Assembly: GCA_013214445.1 (NCBI GenBank)
Contig: JABSPG010000008.1
Span: 1 to 37,710, forward strand
Reading direction: 5' to 3'
Length of the DNA: 37,710 bases
From: Ekhidna sp.
GTDB taxonomy: Bacteria > Bacteroidota > Bacteroidia > Cytophagales > Cyclobacteriaceae
Below the pieces are notes generated by a model. The model searched no databases, was not told the DNA's origin, and saw only the letters and a list, made by a program, of their open reading frames with translations. Below are positions 14,316 through 22,420 of the stretch, one piece after another. The position numbers were made by a program, and so were the translations under genes. Each line of letters starts with the position of its first letter. Within the stretch, counting starts at the first letter, position 1.

Positions 14316-15593
14316 ATGAAACTATTCGGAGGCAATAAGAAGCAAGATATTATATCAAAAAGCGATAGCGTATCGCCTGTATTACCCGAAGGCGTGGAGC
14401 TATTAGGTAAAGATGTATGGTATTCTAAGAACGTTGATTTAGTTTCAGATTCATTCAGCTATGAATACGGATCTCCCTCAATGCTTTTGGATTTAGCTTT
14501 TGGGAAAAATTCATACGTCTATTCAGTCGTAGATGACATATCCAAAACAGCTTCTTTACTCCCTCGAAAGCTAGTTGACGAATCTGGCGAAGAGGTCGGA
14601 ATTTCCGACCAGTTCATAAATAGGGTTCTCAAAAAACCTAATTCAAAACAGACTTTTAACACGTTCTATAAAAAAATTCTGGCAAACCTTCTGGTATGTG
14701 GCAACGTGTACATCAGGCGTATTCAGGTCGAAGGATTTCCGCGTCCTTTCTTTGTCGTGCTTCATACGCCATGCGTGAAGATTGAAACCCTGAACGGGCG
14801 TATTGACGGGGTTGTATCACACTATCAATACGATCAAGCTACTAGGATAGAGGCACAAGACGTGCTACATATTCAATTTGATAACATTGTACGAAGCACT
14901 AACTACGGCATGTCCCCTTTGGCGGCTGGAAGATTAGTCTATGAAGGGGCAAATGATGCTTTCGAGGCAAAAGCCTACATGCACAAGAACAGGGGCGCAG
15001 CTGGTTTACTTTCCCCTAAAGAAGCTGGAATGCCTTTACAGCCTAAAGAGGAAAATAAGCTTTCAAGTTGGCTTAGGCACATAATAGGAGGTGCGAAAAA
15101 TGCAAACTCAATCAAGGTAGCTAGTACAGCTATGGATTACGTGCAGTTTGGTATGAGTCCAACTGATTTGAAGTCTTTGGAGGCGCTGGTAAGTGATCTA
15201 CGATCTATCTGTAGTGTCTATGGTGTAGATTCGGCGCGTTACAACGATCCTGCAAACAGCACATACAACAATAGGCAGGAGGCAAAAGAGCAATTCTACA
15301 GGGATGTGGTTCTGCCGTTGTCAAAATGGGTAGATCAGGAACTAAGCGAGTTTATTTTTTTAGACACATTCGGGATTGATGCTCAATTCGAGGTTGACAA
15401 ATCAGAGATTCAGATACTCAATAGACCTGATTTAGACCGCTCAAGAATGATCATTGAGCAAAAAAAGGCTGGTATTATACCTGTATCCTTCGCTCAGGAA
15501 CTACTTTATCCTAGTGTGGATTTTTCGGAATATGAAGATCCCGTCGACGATCAACCAATTCAGCCTATTGTAGGAAATGAAAACGAAGACTAA
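14316..15593 (+). CDS. HK97-type portal protein
   Basis: A 425-residue portal. Recognisable elements are the N-terminal YSVVDDISKTASLLPRKLVD segment, the NVYIRRIQVEGFPRPFFVVLH strand region, DVLHIQFDNIVRSTNYGMSPL and the late LEALVSDLRSICSVYGVDSARY followed by NNRQEAKEQFYRDVVLPL. This order is typical of HK97-family portals, which form the dodecameric DNA entry ring. The start is ATG 14316; an upstream in-frame start at 14277 would overlap the terminase gene. A tiny Cys-rich ORF separates it from the protease. Confidence 0.9.
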   Translation: MKLFGGNKKQDIISKSDSVSPVLPEGVELLGKDVWYSKNVDLVSDSFSYEYGSPSMLLDLAFGKNSYVYSVVDDISKTASLLPRKLVDESGEEVGISDQFINRVLKKPNSKQTFNTFYKKILANLLVCGNVYIRRIQVEGFPRPFFVVLHTPCVKIETLNGRIDGVVSHYQYDQATRIEAQDVLHIQFDNIVRSTNYGMSPLAAGRLVYEGANDAFEAKAYMHKNRGAAGLLSPKEAGMPLQPKEENKLSSWLRHIIGGAKNANSIKVASTAMDYVQFGMSPTDLKSLEALVSDLRSICSVYGVDSARYNDPANSTYNNRQEAKEQFYRDVVLPLSKWVDQELSEFIFLDTFGIDAQFEVDKSEIQILNRPDLDRSRMIIEQKKAGIIPVSFAQELLYPSVDFSEYEDPVDDQPIQPIVGNENED

Positions 15594-15604
15594 AATGAAT
15601 AGCT

Positions 15605-15742
15605 ATGAAGTGTAAATGCGGTCGTGAATTAGAAACAAATATCAGCGAAAATTCGCTATGTGATTGTATCAAAGAGAAGATCCAGCGTAAAAAGATCTCG
15701 AAAGGAAAGTTGTTAAAGGATCAAACTGTGATAAAGAAATGA
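15605..15742 (+). CDS. Cys-rich zinc-finger-like microprotein, 45 residues
   Basis: A 45-codon frame between portal and protease. The product begins MKCKCG and has a second CDC at residues 19-21, so a CxC...CxC zinc-binding knuckle is likely; the rest is strongly basic (KEKIQRKKISKGKLLKD). TGA overlaps the ATG of the protease (ATGA), which argues that it is translated. No family name can be given. A similar short zinc-ribbon gene is not a standard member of HK97 head modules. Confidence 0.6.
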   Translation: MKCKCGRELETNISENSLCDCIKEKIQRKKISKGKLLKDQTVIKK

Positions 15743-16530
15743 TCTTAAAAGAATATCAATCAATTGGAAATCATCAAGACAGATTGAATTTTGCGCTCGA
15801 AAATAAGCGCGAATTGATAGCGGCTAAGCGTGATTTTGATCATACATCAAAGGCTTTTACTACGTCTCCACAGCTTTTAAAGCACTTGGAAACGGCTATT
15901 AAAGCCGAACCTGATCAAGACGGGGTGTACAAGATCGTAGGAAATGCAATCGGCTTTTTAGATGGGCATGATGATGTATCAATGAAGGGATCTTTTACCA
16001 AGACTGTGAAGGAAACAGGAAAGCGCGTTAAGATCCTGCGTGACCATGGGCGCGGTATTGATTCAATTATAGCGGTCAACAAGGGGCTATTTATCGAGGA
16101 TGTTGATATTGAAACCCTTGGATTTCAGGTAATGGGTAAAACCGAGGTAGTCGGCGCTCGAATCCTTCCAAAGTATGATCCTAAAATTGCGGAAATGTAC
16201 GCCGACGGGGTGATAGATCAACATTCTGTAGGTATTCAGTACGTTAAGCTTGATTTGGCTGTAAATGATCCTTATCAGGAAGAAGAGTACAAGATTTGGC
16301 AGGCCACTATAGATCAGGTTATCAATAGAGAGGAAGCGATAGAACGCGGTTTTTATTTTCCTATCTTTGAGCAGAAATTAAAAGAGATTAGCGCGGTAGT
16401 ATTCGGGTCGAACCCTTATACGCCGACTATGGATAATAAGTCACTCGCAAGCGATGAGCCGTCCAACGACACTCAACCAAAAGACGAGCCGACCGAACCG
16501 AAGTCTCACATACACCGAAAATTGATTTGA
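15739..16530 (+). CDS. HK97-family prohead protease
   Basis: A 263-residue protein with the herpesvirus-like protease fold of HK97 gp4: the GNAIGFLDGHDDVSMKGSF segment at 68-86 (the family's G-x-a-x-x-f-x-x-x-D-x-x-x-x-x-G-a-f pattern), His103 in RDHGRG, Ser163 in QHSVG and the ISAVVFGSNPYT strand near 217. It should cleave the capsid delta domain and scaffold during maturation. The C-terminal 35 residues are a Pro/Glu/Asp/Ser-rich tail. It comes directly before the capsid gene. Confidence 0.88.
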   Translation: MILKEYQSIGNHQDRLNFALENKRELIAAKRDFDHTSKAFTTSPQLLKHLETAIKAEPDQDGVYKIVGNAIGFLDGHDDVSMKGSFTKTVKETGKRVKILRDHGRGIDSIIAVNKGLFIEDVDIETLGFQVMGKTEVVGARILPKYDPKIAEMYADGVIDQHSVGIQYVKLDLAVNDPYQEEEYKIWQATIDQVINREEAIERGFYFPIFEQKLKEISAVVFGSNPYTPTMDNKSLASDEPSNDTQPKDEPTEPKSHIHRKLI

Positions 16531-16532
16531 AA

Positions 16533-17888
16533 ATGAAGGAATTTAAAAGAACGGCGGCAGATGTCGCTAAGATGCTAGAAGCTGACAAGCTCAAGGCGTT
16601 GATTCCAGTCGAAAGCTGGTTAAAAGAAAATGGCTATGACGTAAAGTCATTCGCAGAAATCGAGGAAGAGGCGGAAGCTATCGAGGCTCAAAAGACATAC
16701 TTTGAGTATTCAGCTGCATATATCAATGCCATGGCTGAGAAGGGCGAAGCTTCAAAAGCGGAAGCTGAAAAGACTATCAAAGGTCTTGAATTGAAAATGT
16801 CTCAAATGATGTCCGCTACTGAGAAGCTTGCAGAAAGCGCAGCTAAATTTAGCGAACAGGGCAACGGAAGCCAAAAAGATGATTCTGAAAAGTGGTATTC
16901 TGAAAAGACCCTTAAAGGTGTTGTCGAGGTCATGAAAGGAAGGGATAATGAGGTATTCGTTCCTAAGTATGGCGTGAAAATAGACGCAAACAAGGCTAAT
17001 ACCTTGACTACTTCCGTTACTGATAGCCCTTTAGCTTTGGTGTTACCTGAAATTGGAAGGGTCGGAACCGTTAAACCTACAGTGTACGACATCTTGCCTA
17101 AATTTCCCGTTCCTGCAAATAGCGGTGGTCAGGTTGGGTACTTTGACATGAAGACAGACGGCACGCTCGTAAGGGGTTCTGCTATGATGGCAGAAGCAGC
17201 GGCAACGCCTGAATCTGCAATCGAATGGCAGTACTACACGCAACCTTTGAAGAACGTCGGCGACATGATTCCATGGAGTAAGCAATTTGAGCACGACTTC
17301 GCATTGTTGACTCAGGAGTTAAGCATCTTTTTGGAAGTGAGCCAAGGCTTGGTAAAAGGAAATCAGATCGTGAACGGTGACGGTACTGGCAACAACCTAG
17401 CTGGTATGATTACTCAGATCGGCGCCTATACTCCTGTGGCCTCTGGTATCACTGATGCAAGTATCTATGACTTGGTAATCAAGTTGCGCGAGACCATAGA
17501 AAGCCCTCAGAATAGCAAATTCCGTTGTGATTTTGCCGTAATGAACATATCCGACATCAACAAGTACAAGTTGAAGAAAGATGCGAACAATAACTATATC
17601 ATGCCTCCATTCGTGACCGATAGCGGCGCGGTTATCGATGGCGTGACTGTTATTGAGGATAACAACGTTGTGGCTAAAACGATGTACATCGGTGATCGCA
17701 GGTTTGCACGTATCTATCAAGAGCCTGGGATTGGATTTGAGCGTGGATACATCAATGATGACTTCAGCAAGAATCTTGAAAGATTGAAGATCTTTGAAAG
17801 GCTATTGTTCTTGATTCGTAACATTGACAGAGCTGGCTTCCTTCGTGTCACTGACATAGACGCGGCTCTTACTACGCTTGCATCTTAA
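16533..17888 (+). CDS. Major capsid protein with N-terminal delta/scaffold domain
   Basis: A 451-residue HK97-fold capsid protein. Residues about 1-125 are charged and helical (coiled coil around 70-110, KAEAEKTIKGLELKMSQM), like the delta domain that acts as an internal scaffold and is removed by the protease. The remainder has the shell fold signs: TLTTSVTDSPLALVLPEIGR, the GSAMMAEAAATPES loop, DMIPWSKQFEHDF, a long helix and VTVIEDNNVV / MYIGDRRFARIYQEPGI near the C-terminus. ATG 16533 is used; the TTG two codons earlier overlaps the protease stop. Confidence 0.9.
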   Translation: MKEFKRTAADVAKMLEADKLKALIPVESWLKENGYDVKSFAEIEEEAEAIEAQKTYFEYSAAYINAMAEKGEASKAEAEKTIKGLELKMSQMMSATEKLAESAAKFSEQGNGSQKDDSEKWYSEKTLKGVVEVMKGRDNEVFVPKYGVKIDANKANTLTTSVTDSPLALVLPEIGRVGTVKPTVYDILPKFPVPANSGGQVGYFDMKTDGTLVRGSAMMAEAAATPESAIEWQYYTQPLKNVGDMIPWSKQFEHDFALLTQELSIFLEVSQGLVKGNQIVNGDGTGNNLAGMITQIGAYTPVASGITDASIYDLVIKLRETIESPQNSKFRCDFAVMNISDINKYKLKKDANNNYIMPPFVTDSGAVIDGVTVIEDNNVVAKTMYIGDRRFARIYQEPGIGFERGYINDDFSKNLERLKIFERLLFLIRNIDRAGFLRVTDIDAALTTLAS

Positions 17889-17898
17889 TCTTAGGGAT

Positions 17899-18075
17899 AT
17901 GAAGATCAAGCTAGTAAAAGATTTTGAGCAACATAAAAAGGGGACGGTCTTTGAGACTGTCCCTAACGGCAGATTATCGCTCGATGTGGCAAAAAGCCTT
18001 ATCAAGCGTAACCTTGCCGAGGTTGTGACGGATCAAAAACCGAAGCCGAAAAGGCAAAAAAAAGAAAGCGAATAG
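17899..18075 (+). CDS. Small basic protein after the capsid gene
   Basis: A 58-residue protein with a beta-like first half (MKIKLVKDFEQHKKGTVFETV), a helix (SLDVAKSLIKRNLAEVV) and a strongly basic Lys-rich tail. Similar small KGT-containing proteins downstream of capsid genes are known as hypothetical head proteins, often with a stretch like this in the head-completion region. The coding sequence contains a strong RNA hairpin (17941-17963). A terminator follows at 18082. Confidence 0.6.
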   Translation: MKIKLVKDFEQHKKGTVFETVPNGRLSLDVAKSLIKRNLAEVVTDQKPKPKRQKKESE

Positions 18076-18081
18076 ATGAAA

Positions 18082-18108
18082 CCTTCCCAATTTTGGGAGG
18101 GTTTTTTT
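18082..18108 (+). terminator. Intrinsic terminator after the capsid operon
   Basis: CCTTCCCA/TGGGAGGG stem (one G-U pair), 4-nt loop and seven T. It lies 22 nt before the next start codon, so the following gene needs read-through or a promoter in this short gap. Confidence 0.85.
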
Positions 18109-18130
18109 ATACATTACATCAAAAAAAATT

Positions 18131-19117
18131 ATGGCAACAATAACAGTTACAGCAGAAACAAACGGGTTTTCAGTCAATATTGACAATGAGATGTATTCTT
18201 ATAATAAGGGTCAATTAGTGGCTTCATCGAAGAATATGACAGGCGACCTAGTACACCTTGCACTACCTACAGGTAAATACTTACATCATTTTAATATTGC
18301 ATCAGATACGCTAGATATTGGGGGTGTCACGTCCTTCGCGAATGCAGCTGCTTTGATAGCGCAGCTTGACAAGGTTATAGCTGCCGCCCCCGGAGCATCG
18401 AATGTGATAGGAAAGGTAGATAAGTTCGGATTCAATAAGAATGTACAACCCGGTTCTTATGTCCTGATCAGTTCGTATGGCGGGACGTTCGATGAGACTA
18501 ACATCATGACGACCGAACAGACCTATACTATTGCATACAACAACACAACAGACGGGGCGACGGCCACAGGCGCGCGTATCCTTCAGTTTACACACATAAA
18601 AGACGTTGACGGAGTTATTACGGAAGTGGATGAAATACATATTCTAGGATCGTCTGGTTCCGATGTAACAACATTTTCAGGATTAGGAATTAACAGGGTC
18701 ATTGTAGTTGATTTTGGTGGGGATGCTAAGAATGGAGATGACATTACAATAACAGCTACCACAGACGGGACTACACAAGCCCAAATTGAAGTTGGAACTA
18801 GTGTCACTGAACAGCTTCTATATCATACTCCTGAGAACGTCAACTTCAATATGACTAGGTTTTATCTGACTTTCAGGAAGACGTCTGGGGGAGGCGTTCC
18901 TAAATTGGATATACGCTTAAACTCTTATTCAAGAATTACGGGTGGTATCTATAATGTCAGGGAGTTGTCAGGAGACACACAGCGCGGTAATGAATTAGAC
19001 CCGAGTAACTTTAATGCTGACTTTGGAGGGCGTGAGGTGATCTTTGTTGATGTACAGACAGATACTGCCAACACGGCAATAAATGGATCATTTGGCGGTG
19101 AACTTACCGTTGCGTAG
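18131..19117 (+). CDS. Beta-rich virion protein, possible head decoration
   Basis: A 328-residue protein rich in Thr, Gly, Asn and Val with repeated short strands and no long helices apart from residues about 66-90 (ANAAALIAQLDKVIAAAPGA). No catalytic motifs, signal peptide or membrane segment. Position between capsid and head-tail connector, and flanking terminators that isolate it as a single-gene unit, suggest an abundant accessory structural protein such as a decoration or head fibre protein. The family is not recognised. The start follows an A-run and ATTATG. Confidence 0.5.
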   Translation: MATITVTAETNGFSVNIDNEMYSYNKGQLVASSKNMTGDLVHLALPTGKYLHHFNIASDTLDIGGVTSFANAAALIAQLDKVIAAAPGASNVIGKVDKFGFNKNVQPGSYVLISSYGGTFDETNIMTTEQTYTIAYNNTTDGATATGARILQFTHIKDVDGVITEVDEIHILGSSGSDVTTFSGLGINRVIVVDFGGDAKNGDDITITATTDGTTQAQIEVGTSVTEQLLYHTPENVNFNMTRFYLTFRKTSGGGVPKLDIRLNSYSRITGGIYNVRELSGDTQRGNELDPSNFNADFGGREVIFVDVQTDTANTAINGSFGGELTVA

Positions 19118-19156
19118 ATTTGAGAGTTTCATTTGGGAGAAGTTTTGAAAGCACTT

Positions 19157-19188
19157 AAAAGCTCTGGTATTTTATCAGGGCTTTTTTT
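19157..19188 (+). terminator. Terminator of the 18131-19117 gene
   Basis: 13-bp stem with two G-U pairs (19157-19169 with 19173-19185), TTT loop and a T-run that merges into TATATTTG. Confidence 0.85.
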
Positions 19189-19195
19189 ATATTTG
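19188..19195 (+). promoter_or_regulatory. Bacteroidota -7 promoter element (TATATTTG)
   Basis: Exact TAnnTTTG match whose first T is the last base of the preceding terminator's T-run. A CTGG lies about where the -33 TTG should be, a weak match. It would drive the candidate small RNA. Confidence 0.45.
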
Positions 19196-19283
19196 TTGCA
19201 AGAGCTTTAAACCCTCTTTAGGATCGCACCTAAAACATTCGTCCTTATCAGTGTTTGCCGCACTGATAAGGACTTTTCTTTTT
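19196..19283 (+). ncRNA. Candidate small RNA of about 80-90 nt
   Basis: Bounded by an exact TATATTTG element and a perfect 13-bp terminator (19241-19253 with 19261-19273, loop TTTGCCG, then TTTTCTTTTT). The 5' half has one hairpin, TTTAGG/CCTAAA (19217-19234), leaving single-stranded stretches. There is no start codon with a useful frame. The boundaries are seen in the sequence; that it is transcribed and acts as an RNA is inferred. Confidence 0.45.
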
Positions 19284-19298
19284 AACCCGTCTGGTTAT

Positions 19299-19306
19299 TA
19301 TCTTTG
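19299..19306 (+). promoter_or_regulatory. Bacteroidota -7 promoter element (TATCTTTG)
   Basis: Exact TAnnTTTG match 115 nt before ATG 19421. A -33 TTG is not seen. Transcripts from here would include the third terminator hairpin in their leader. Confidence 0.4.
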
Positions 19307-19362
19307 AATCACTCATAACACACAGGGGTAATACCTCTTTTCTTCATCATTTGGGATTTGAT

Positions 19363-19393
19363 AAACCCGTTGGGCTATTCTAACGGGTTTTTT
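19363..19393 (+). terminator. Terminator-like hairpin 28 nt before the connector gene
   Basis: Perfect 9-bp stem AAACCCGTT/AACGGGTTT with a 10-nt loop and a T-run. An upstream AACCCGT (19283-19289) repeats its 5' arm. As in the two structured leaders, the hairpin sits at the head of an operon instead of its end. Confidence 0.75.
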
Positions 19394-19420
19394 ATTTACT
19401 TTGAAAAAAAAGAACGAAAC

Positions 19421-20116
19421 ATGCCCCTACCTACGATCAATCAGGAGGATTTCAAAGGAGATATTAACATATCACAAGCTGGCACTATCAATACTGATTT
19501 TGACGCCTACATTGAAACCTACATACAAAAGGGTATCAGAGACACATTAGGGGATGCCGCATTTGTCCAGATCAGGGATAATACAAGACAGAAATGGCAG
19601 GATCTTTTCAACGGGGTGGACTATACGGACAAGAACGGGGACGTAGTATATCAACACGGTATGACTAATGCTCTAAGATATTTTATCTACTTCTTTTGGT
19701 GTCGTGATTCATTCATGAACAGCCCTAACGGGAATGTTTCGGCGACATTTGAAAATGCAGAATTACTCAATGCTGGAGGTCAATTTGGAGTAGTTCGAGA
19801 ACGATATAATAGGTTTGTCGATATTATGAACTGTGAGGTATTCCCTTTTATTTCTGAGTTCAAAGAATCGAGCGAAGCGATAACAGGGTACACAGATAAC
19901 GGCGGAGGATCTATTACGATTGAGTTCGCGTCTACGAAATACCTACAGTCAGGCGATCTATTGAACGTAAACGGGACGGATTATACGGTTAGTGCGGTTG
20001 ATACAGATGTTTCTGCCACTATTTCGGGCGCTGGCTCCTTGATCCCTACAGGGGACGTAAAATGGGAGCCGTTCGGAATGATTAAGAATACTTACACGGA
20101 AAGGTTGGTAATATGA
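19421..20116 (+). CDS. Head-tail connector-like protein (DUF6712-like)
   Basis: A 231-residue protein. The first 140 residues are helical and resemble the DUF6712 / gp6-type connector group of Bacteroidota phages (DFDAYIETYIQKGIRDTLGD, then a helix pair around YFIYFFWCRDSF and VVRERYNRFVDIMN). Residues about 165-215 are a small beta insert (SITIEFASTKYLQSGDLLNV and neighbours) after which the helical part ends. The likely role is joining portal and tail. ATG 19421 is used; the frame from 19358 would run through the terminator hairpin. It overlaps the next gene by 4 nt. Confidence 0.55.
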   Translation: MPLPTINQEDFKGDINISQAGTINTDFDAYIETYIQKGIRDTLGDAAFVQIRDNTRQKWQDLFNGVDYTDKNGDVVYQHGMTNALRYFIYFFWCRDSFMNSPNGNVSATFENAELLNAGGQFGVVRERYNRFVDIMNCEVFPFISEFKESSEAITGYTDNGGGSITIEFASTKYLQSGDLLNVNGTDYTVSAVDTDVSATISGAGSLIPTGDVKWEPFGMIKNTYTERLVI

Positions 20117-21078
20117 GTAAAAAGCCCGTATTGATAGAACAATTTCCTGTTGTACCCGATGTTATAGAGGGGTTCATTAACTCAATTGAGTGGGTGGATG
20201 ATTACACATTAGATCCGTTGAACTTTGTACACGGAACACCCCTAATGACCACTACCCAATTTTCAAGGATAGATGATAGTAAGTTGCGTTTTCCCCTTTG
20301 TTATCTGCCCGAATTCTTTACGGGGCGAAAGTATAACAGGTATTCACCTATTCAAGCTGAGGTCAATCTCAGGTTGTTCTTTTTGGTCAACGTCAAATCA
20401 GAGGATCTAACAACGGATGATCATTACGCTAATCCTTTAGATCTGATGCGTAGGTATGTCGAGATATTCACATCTCACATGGCCTATTATGAAGCCTTCC
20501 AGATCAGACCTACAGACGCACCTTACCCTTTTATATTTCATGCGAACGCTGGCAGATACGCAGATCGGAGGGGTTACGACGCTCGAATATTTCAGGAATC
20601 CACATCAGGGATTGAGATAAACTTTACAGCGTTGAACCTTATAAAATGCGATAAAACACGACGCTATGAGCCAAATCCAAACCCTGACACGGGAGAGGAT
20701 GGATCACAGGGAGGTGGTCAATTCAACGCATGGACGGTTAATGAGTCTAACGTGGTTATTTCCACGCCTAACACGGGGTCTAGTGATGCTCCAGCTATCA
20801 ATGTAATTAACAAATCCTCCCAGCCTTGGGAAGTCGTAAAGGATGTTCAACCCATCTATGATTTAGATGTCGCCTACTTTGATACGTTGGGCGTACTAGA
20901 TCCTAGCGTGGGTACATCCGTTACAGTATCGGGCGTGGATGGATTAACGGCTAATGTATCGGGTGAGCTAGACTTTTCATCTGTTGAAACCGACATCTAC
21001 CAGCTCACTATTTCGATCTTTTCCGAACGCGAAAACATCCAAATCAAGCAACAAGTGAAAGTGAGAAACTCTATTTAG
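20113..21078 (+). CDS. Neck or tail-completion protein with C-terminal beta domain
   Basis: A 321-residue protein between the connector and the probable major tail protein, so most likely in the neck or tail terminator. Residues 1 to about 190 form one domain with aromatic, Arg-rich segments (LRFPLCYLPEFFTGRKYNRY, HANAGRYADRRGYDARIF). A Gly/Asn/Pro linker follows, then a beta-rich domain at about 225-321 that looks Ig-like (SVGTSVTVSGVDGLTANVSG). I do not recognise the family. Confidence 0.5.
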   Translation: MSKKPVLIEQFPVVPDVIEGFINSIEWVDDYTLDPLNFVHGTPLMTTTQFSRIDDSKLRFPLCYLPEFFTGRKYNRYSPIQAEVNLRLFFLVNVKSEDLTTDDHYANPLDLMRRYVEIFTSHMAYYEAFQIRPTDAPYPFIFHANAGRYADRRGYDARIFQESTSGIEINFTALNLIKCDKTRRYEPNPNPDTGEDGSQGGGQFNAWTVNESNVVISTPNTGSSDAPAINVINKSSQPWEVVKDVQPIYDLDVAYFDTLGVLDPSVGTSVTVSGVDGLTANVSGELDFSSVETDIYQLTISIFSERENIQIKQQVKVRNSI

Positions 21079-21118
21079 TTTATTTTTGTAATATTGATCA
21101 AATTAAAATTTAACTATT

Positions 21119-22045
21119 ATGCCTCAAGCGTGCGAATGTTCAGTCGGACTTGGTAACCTTGGCGACAAGTTCGCCGCCGACAACATAATGAGAGTGCCCC
21201 GAATGCTGATCTTTGTCAATCAGTACTCAATTGCAGGGGGACGGAATGGAATTGATTTATCGGTTGAATTGACCGATGCGAGCGTTCAAGCTTTGATTGA
21301 TCAAAGTAATAAGTCCCTTAGGTGGCACTTCCTTGACGAATTGGAAGACGTCGAAAACCTTAGAGCTGATCCTGTATTTCAAGAGCTGGCATCAGGAAGA
21401 CGCCAATACATCAGACAGGGCGTTAAGACCTTTACGGCGGCTATCTATCGCAGGAATCCGCAATTTCTGAAGCAAATCGAGCGTATGCAATGCCCTACAT
21501 TAGGCGTTTACATGATAGATAATTGCGGCGATTTGTACGGGATGATCTCAAGCGATGGGGCTACGTTGTATCCGATGCGTGTTGGAACTGGTTCATTCTC
21601 TTCAAACTTGGTTGAAATGACCTATAGCGAAGAACAAAAAGTAATGATCAGCTTTGATTTTGACAGAATCGAAAAGGACAGCGATGTTCGCAGACTTCCT
21701 AAAAGCGAAATGAACGCCGACCTCGATCTATTATCCAAAGATGGCCTTTACAACATCGCTCCCGTAGTAGTAACCGCTAGTGTAACAGCTACGAGTGTAC
21801 GAGTAGAGATGAACTACGACAGCGGAACAGCGATCACTCCGAATAGATTAGAAGGATTGGTAGCTGGTGACTTTGCATTGTACAACGTGACCGATGATGC
21901 ATCCGTAACTGTTGACTCTGCTAATGAAGTAAGCCCGGGAATCTATGATCTAACGATCCTTACTCAGGATGGAGATGCTGGAACCGTAACGGCTACGAAG
22001 TCAGGCTATGACATTAGTACTACTTCGTTTACTTTCGGATCTTAA
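21119..22045 (+). CDS. Probable major tail protein with C-terminal Ig-like domain
   Basis: A 308-residue protein in the usual place for the tail-tube subunit. Residues 1 to about 215 are the tube-like part; residues about 218-308 are a separate beta domain rich in Val/Thr (VVVTASVTATSVRVEMNYDS, then DLTILTQDGDAGTVTATKSG), typical of Ig-like domains displayed on siphovirus tail tubes. A spacer of 40 nt without a terminator precedes it, and a strong terminator follows. The assignment rests on position and domain layout, not on a diagnostic motif. Confidence 0.6.
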   Translation: MPQACECSVGLGNLGDKFAADNIMRVPRMLIFVNQYSIAGGRNGIDLSVELTDASVQALIDQSNKSLRWHFLDELEDVENLRADPVFQELASGRRQYIRQGVKTFTAAIYRRNPQFLKQIERMQCPTLGVYMIDNCGDLYGMISSDGATLYPMRVGTGSFSSNLVEMTYSEEQKVMISFDFDRIEKDSDVRRLPKSEMNADLDLLSKDGLYNIAPVVVTASVTATSVRVEMNYDSGTAITPNRLEGLVAGDFALYNVTDDASVTVDSANEVSPGIYDLTILTQDGDAGTVTATKSGYDISTTSFTFGS

Positions 22046-22064
22046 CCATTTTCCTGGTATTAAG

Positions 22065-22098
22065 AAAAAGCCCTCTGAGAAATTGGAGGGCTTTTTTT
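22065..22098. terminator. Bidirectional terminator between tail operon and inverted cassette
   Basis: 11-bp stem AAAAAGCCCTC/GAGGGCTTTTT with a T-run on both strands. It ends the plus-strand head operon and the minus-strand cassette that converges on it. Confidence 0.85.
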
Positions 22099-22102
22099 AT
22101 GG

Positions 22103-22414
22103 TTAAAAACAAATTCCCCCTTCGTACAACAACTCATTAATCCACTCCTCATACTTCGCTTTGTCCTTTGGCTTGACTTCGCCTTCGATCACTTCCCATT
22201 CCAAGGTATGAACCGTACCTTTCGCCCAATCTCTCATAAGATCCCATGAATGAAACGGTACATTGTAAAGACCTCCGATTACATCCAGAACATCGGAAGT
22301 TGCAATTTGCTGTGTTTCGCTCAACTTATTGCGTGAATTCTCAACGAATGAAAGTAGATTGATTCTCGTTTAACATCTTGCAGCGGATTCAAATAGGTTG
22401 TGTTTCATGATCAT
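22103..22414 (-). pseudogene. Small minus-strand gene split by an in-frame TAA
   Basis: The downstream part is open for 73 codons from a TTG at 22324. The same frame continues upstream past a TAA (22370-22372) to an ATG at 22414 that has the AAACACATG context of the other accessory genes; the conceptual product is 103 codons with the stop at codon 15. The residues either side (KHNLFESAARC and TRINLLSFVENSRN) read like one helical protein. Either a nonsense mutation has broken the gene, or translation restarts at the TTG, or the stop is read through. The rest is acidic with two Trp-containing helices (SWDLMRDWAKG, AKYEEWINELLYEGG). Function unknown. Confidence 0.5.
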
Positions 22415-22420
22415 GTGTTT

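Larger units (their letters stand above)
19118..19420 (+). other. Non-coding gap with three terminator hairpins and two -7 elements
   Basis: This 303-nt stretch has no credible ORF. In order it holds a terminator (19157-19188), TATATTTG (19188-19195), a short hairpin (19217-19234), a perfect 13-bp terminator (19241-19283), TATCTTTG (19299-19306), a small AGGGG/CCTCT hairpin (19324-19338) and a third terminator (19363-19393) 28 nt before the next ATG. That density of signals is far above the rest of the genome and suggests at least one short independent transcript. Confidence 0.75.
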
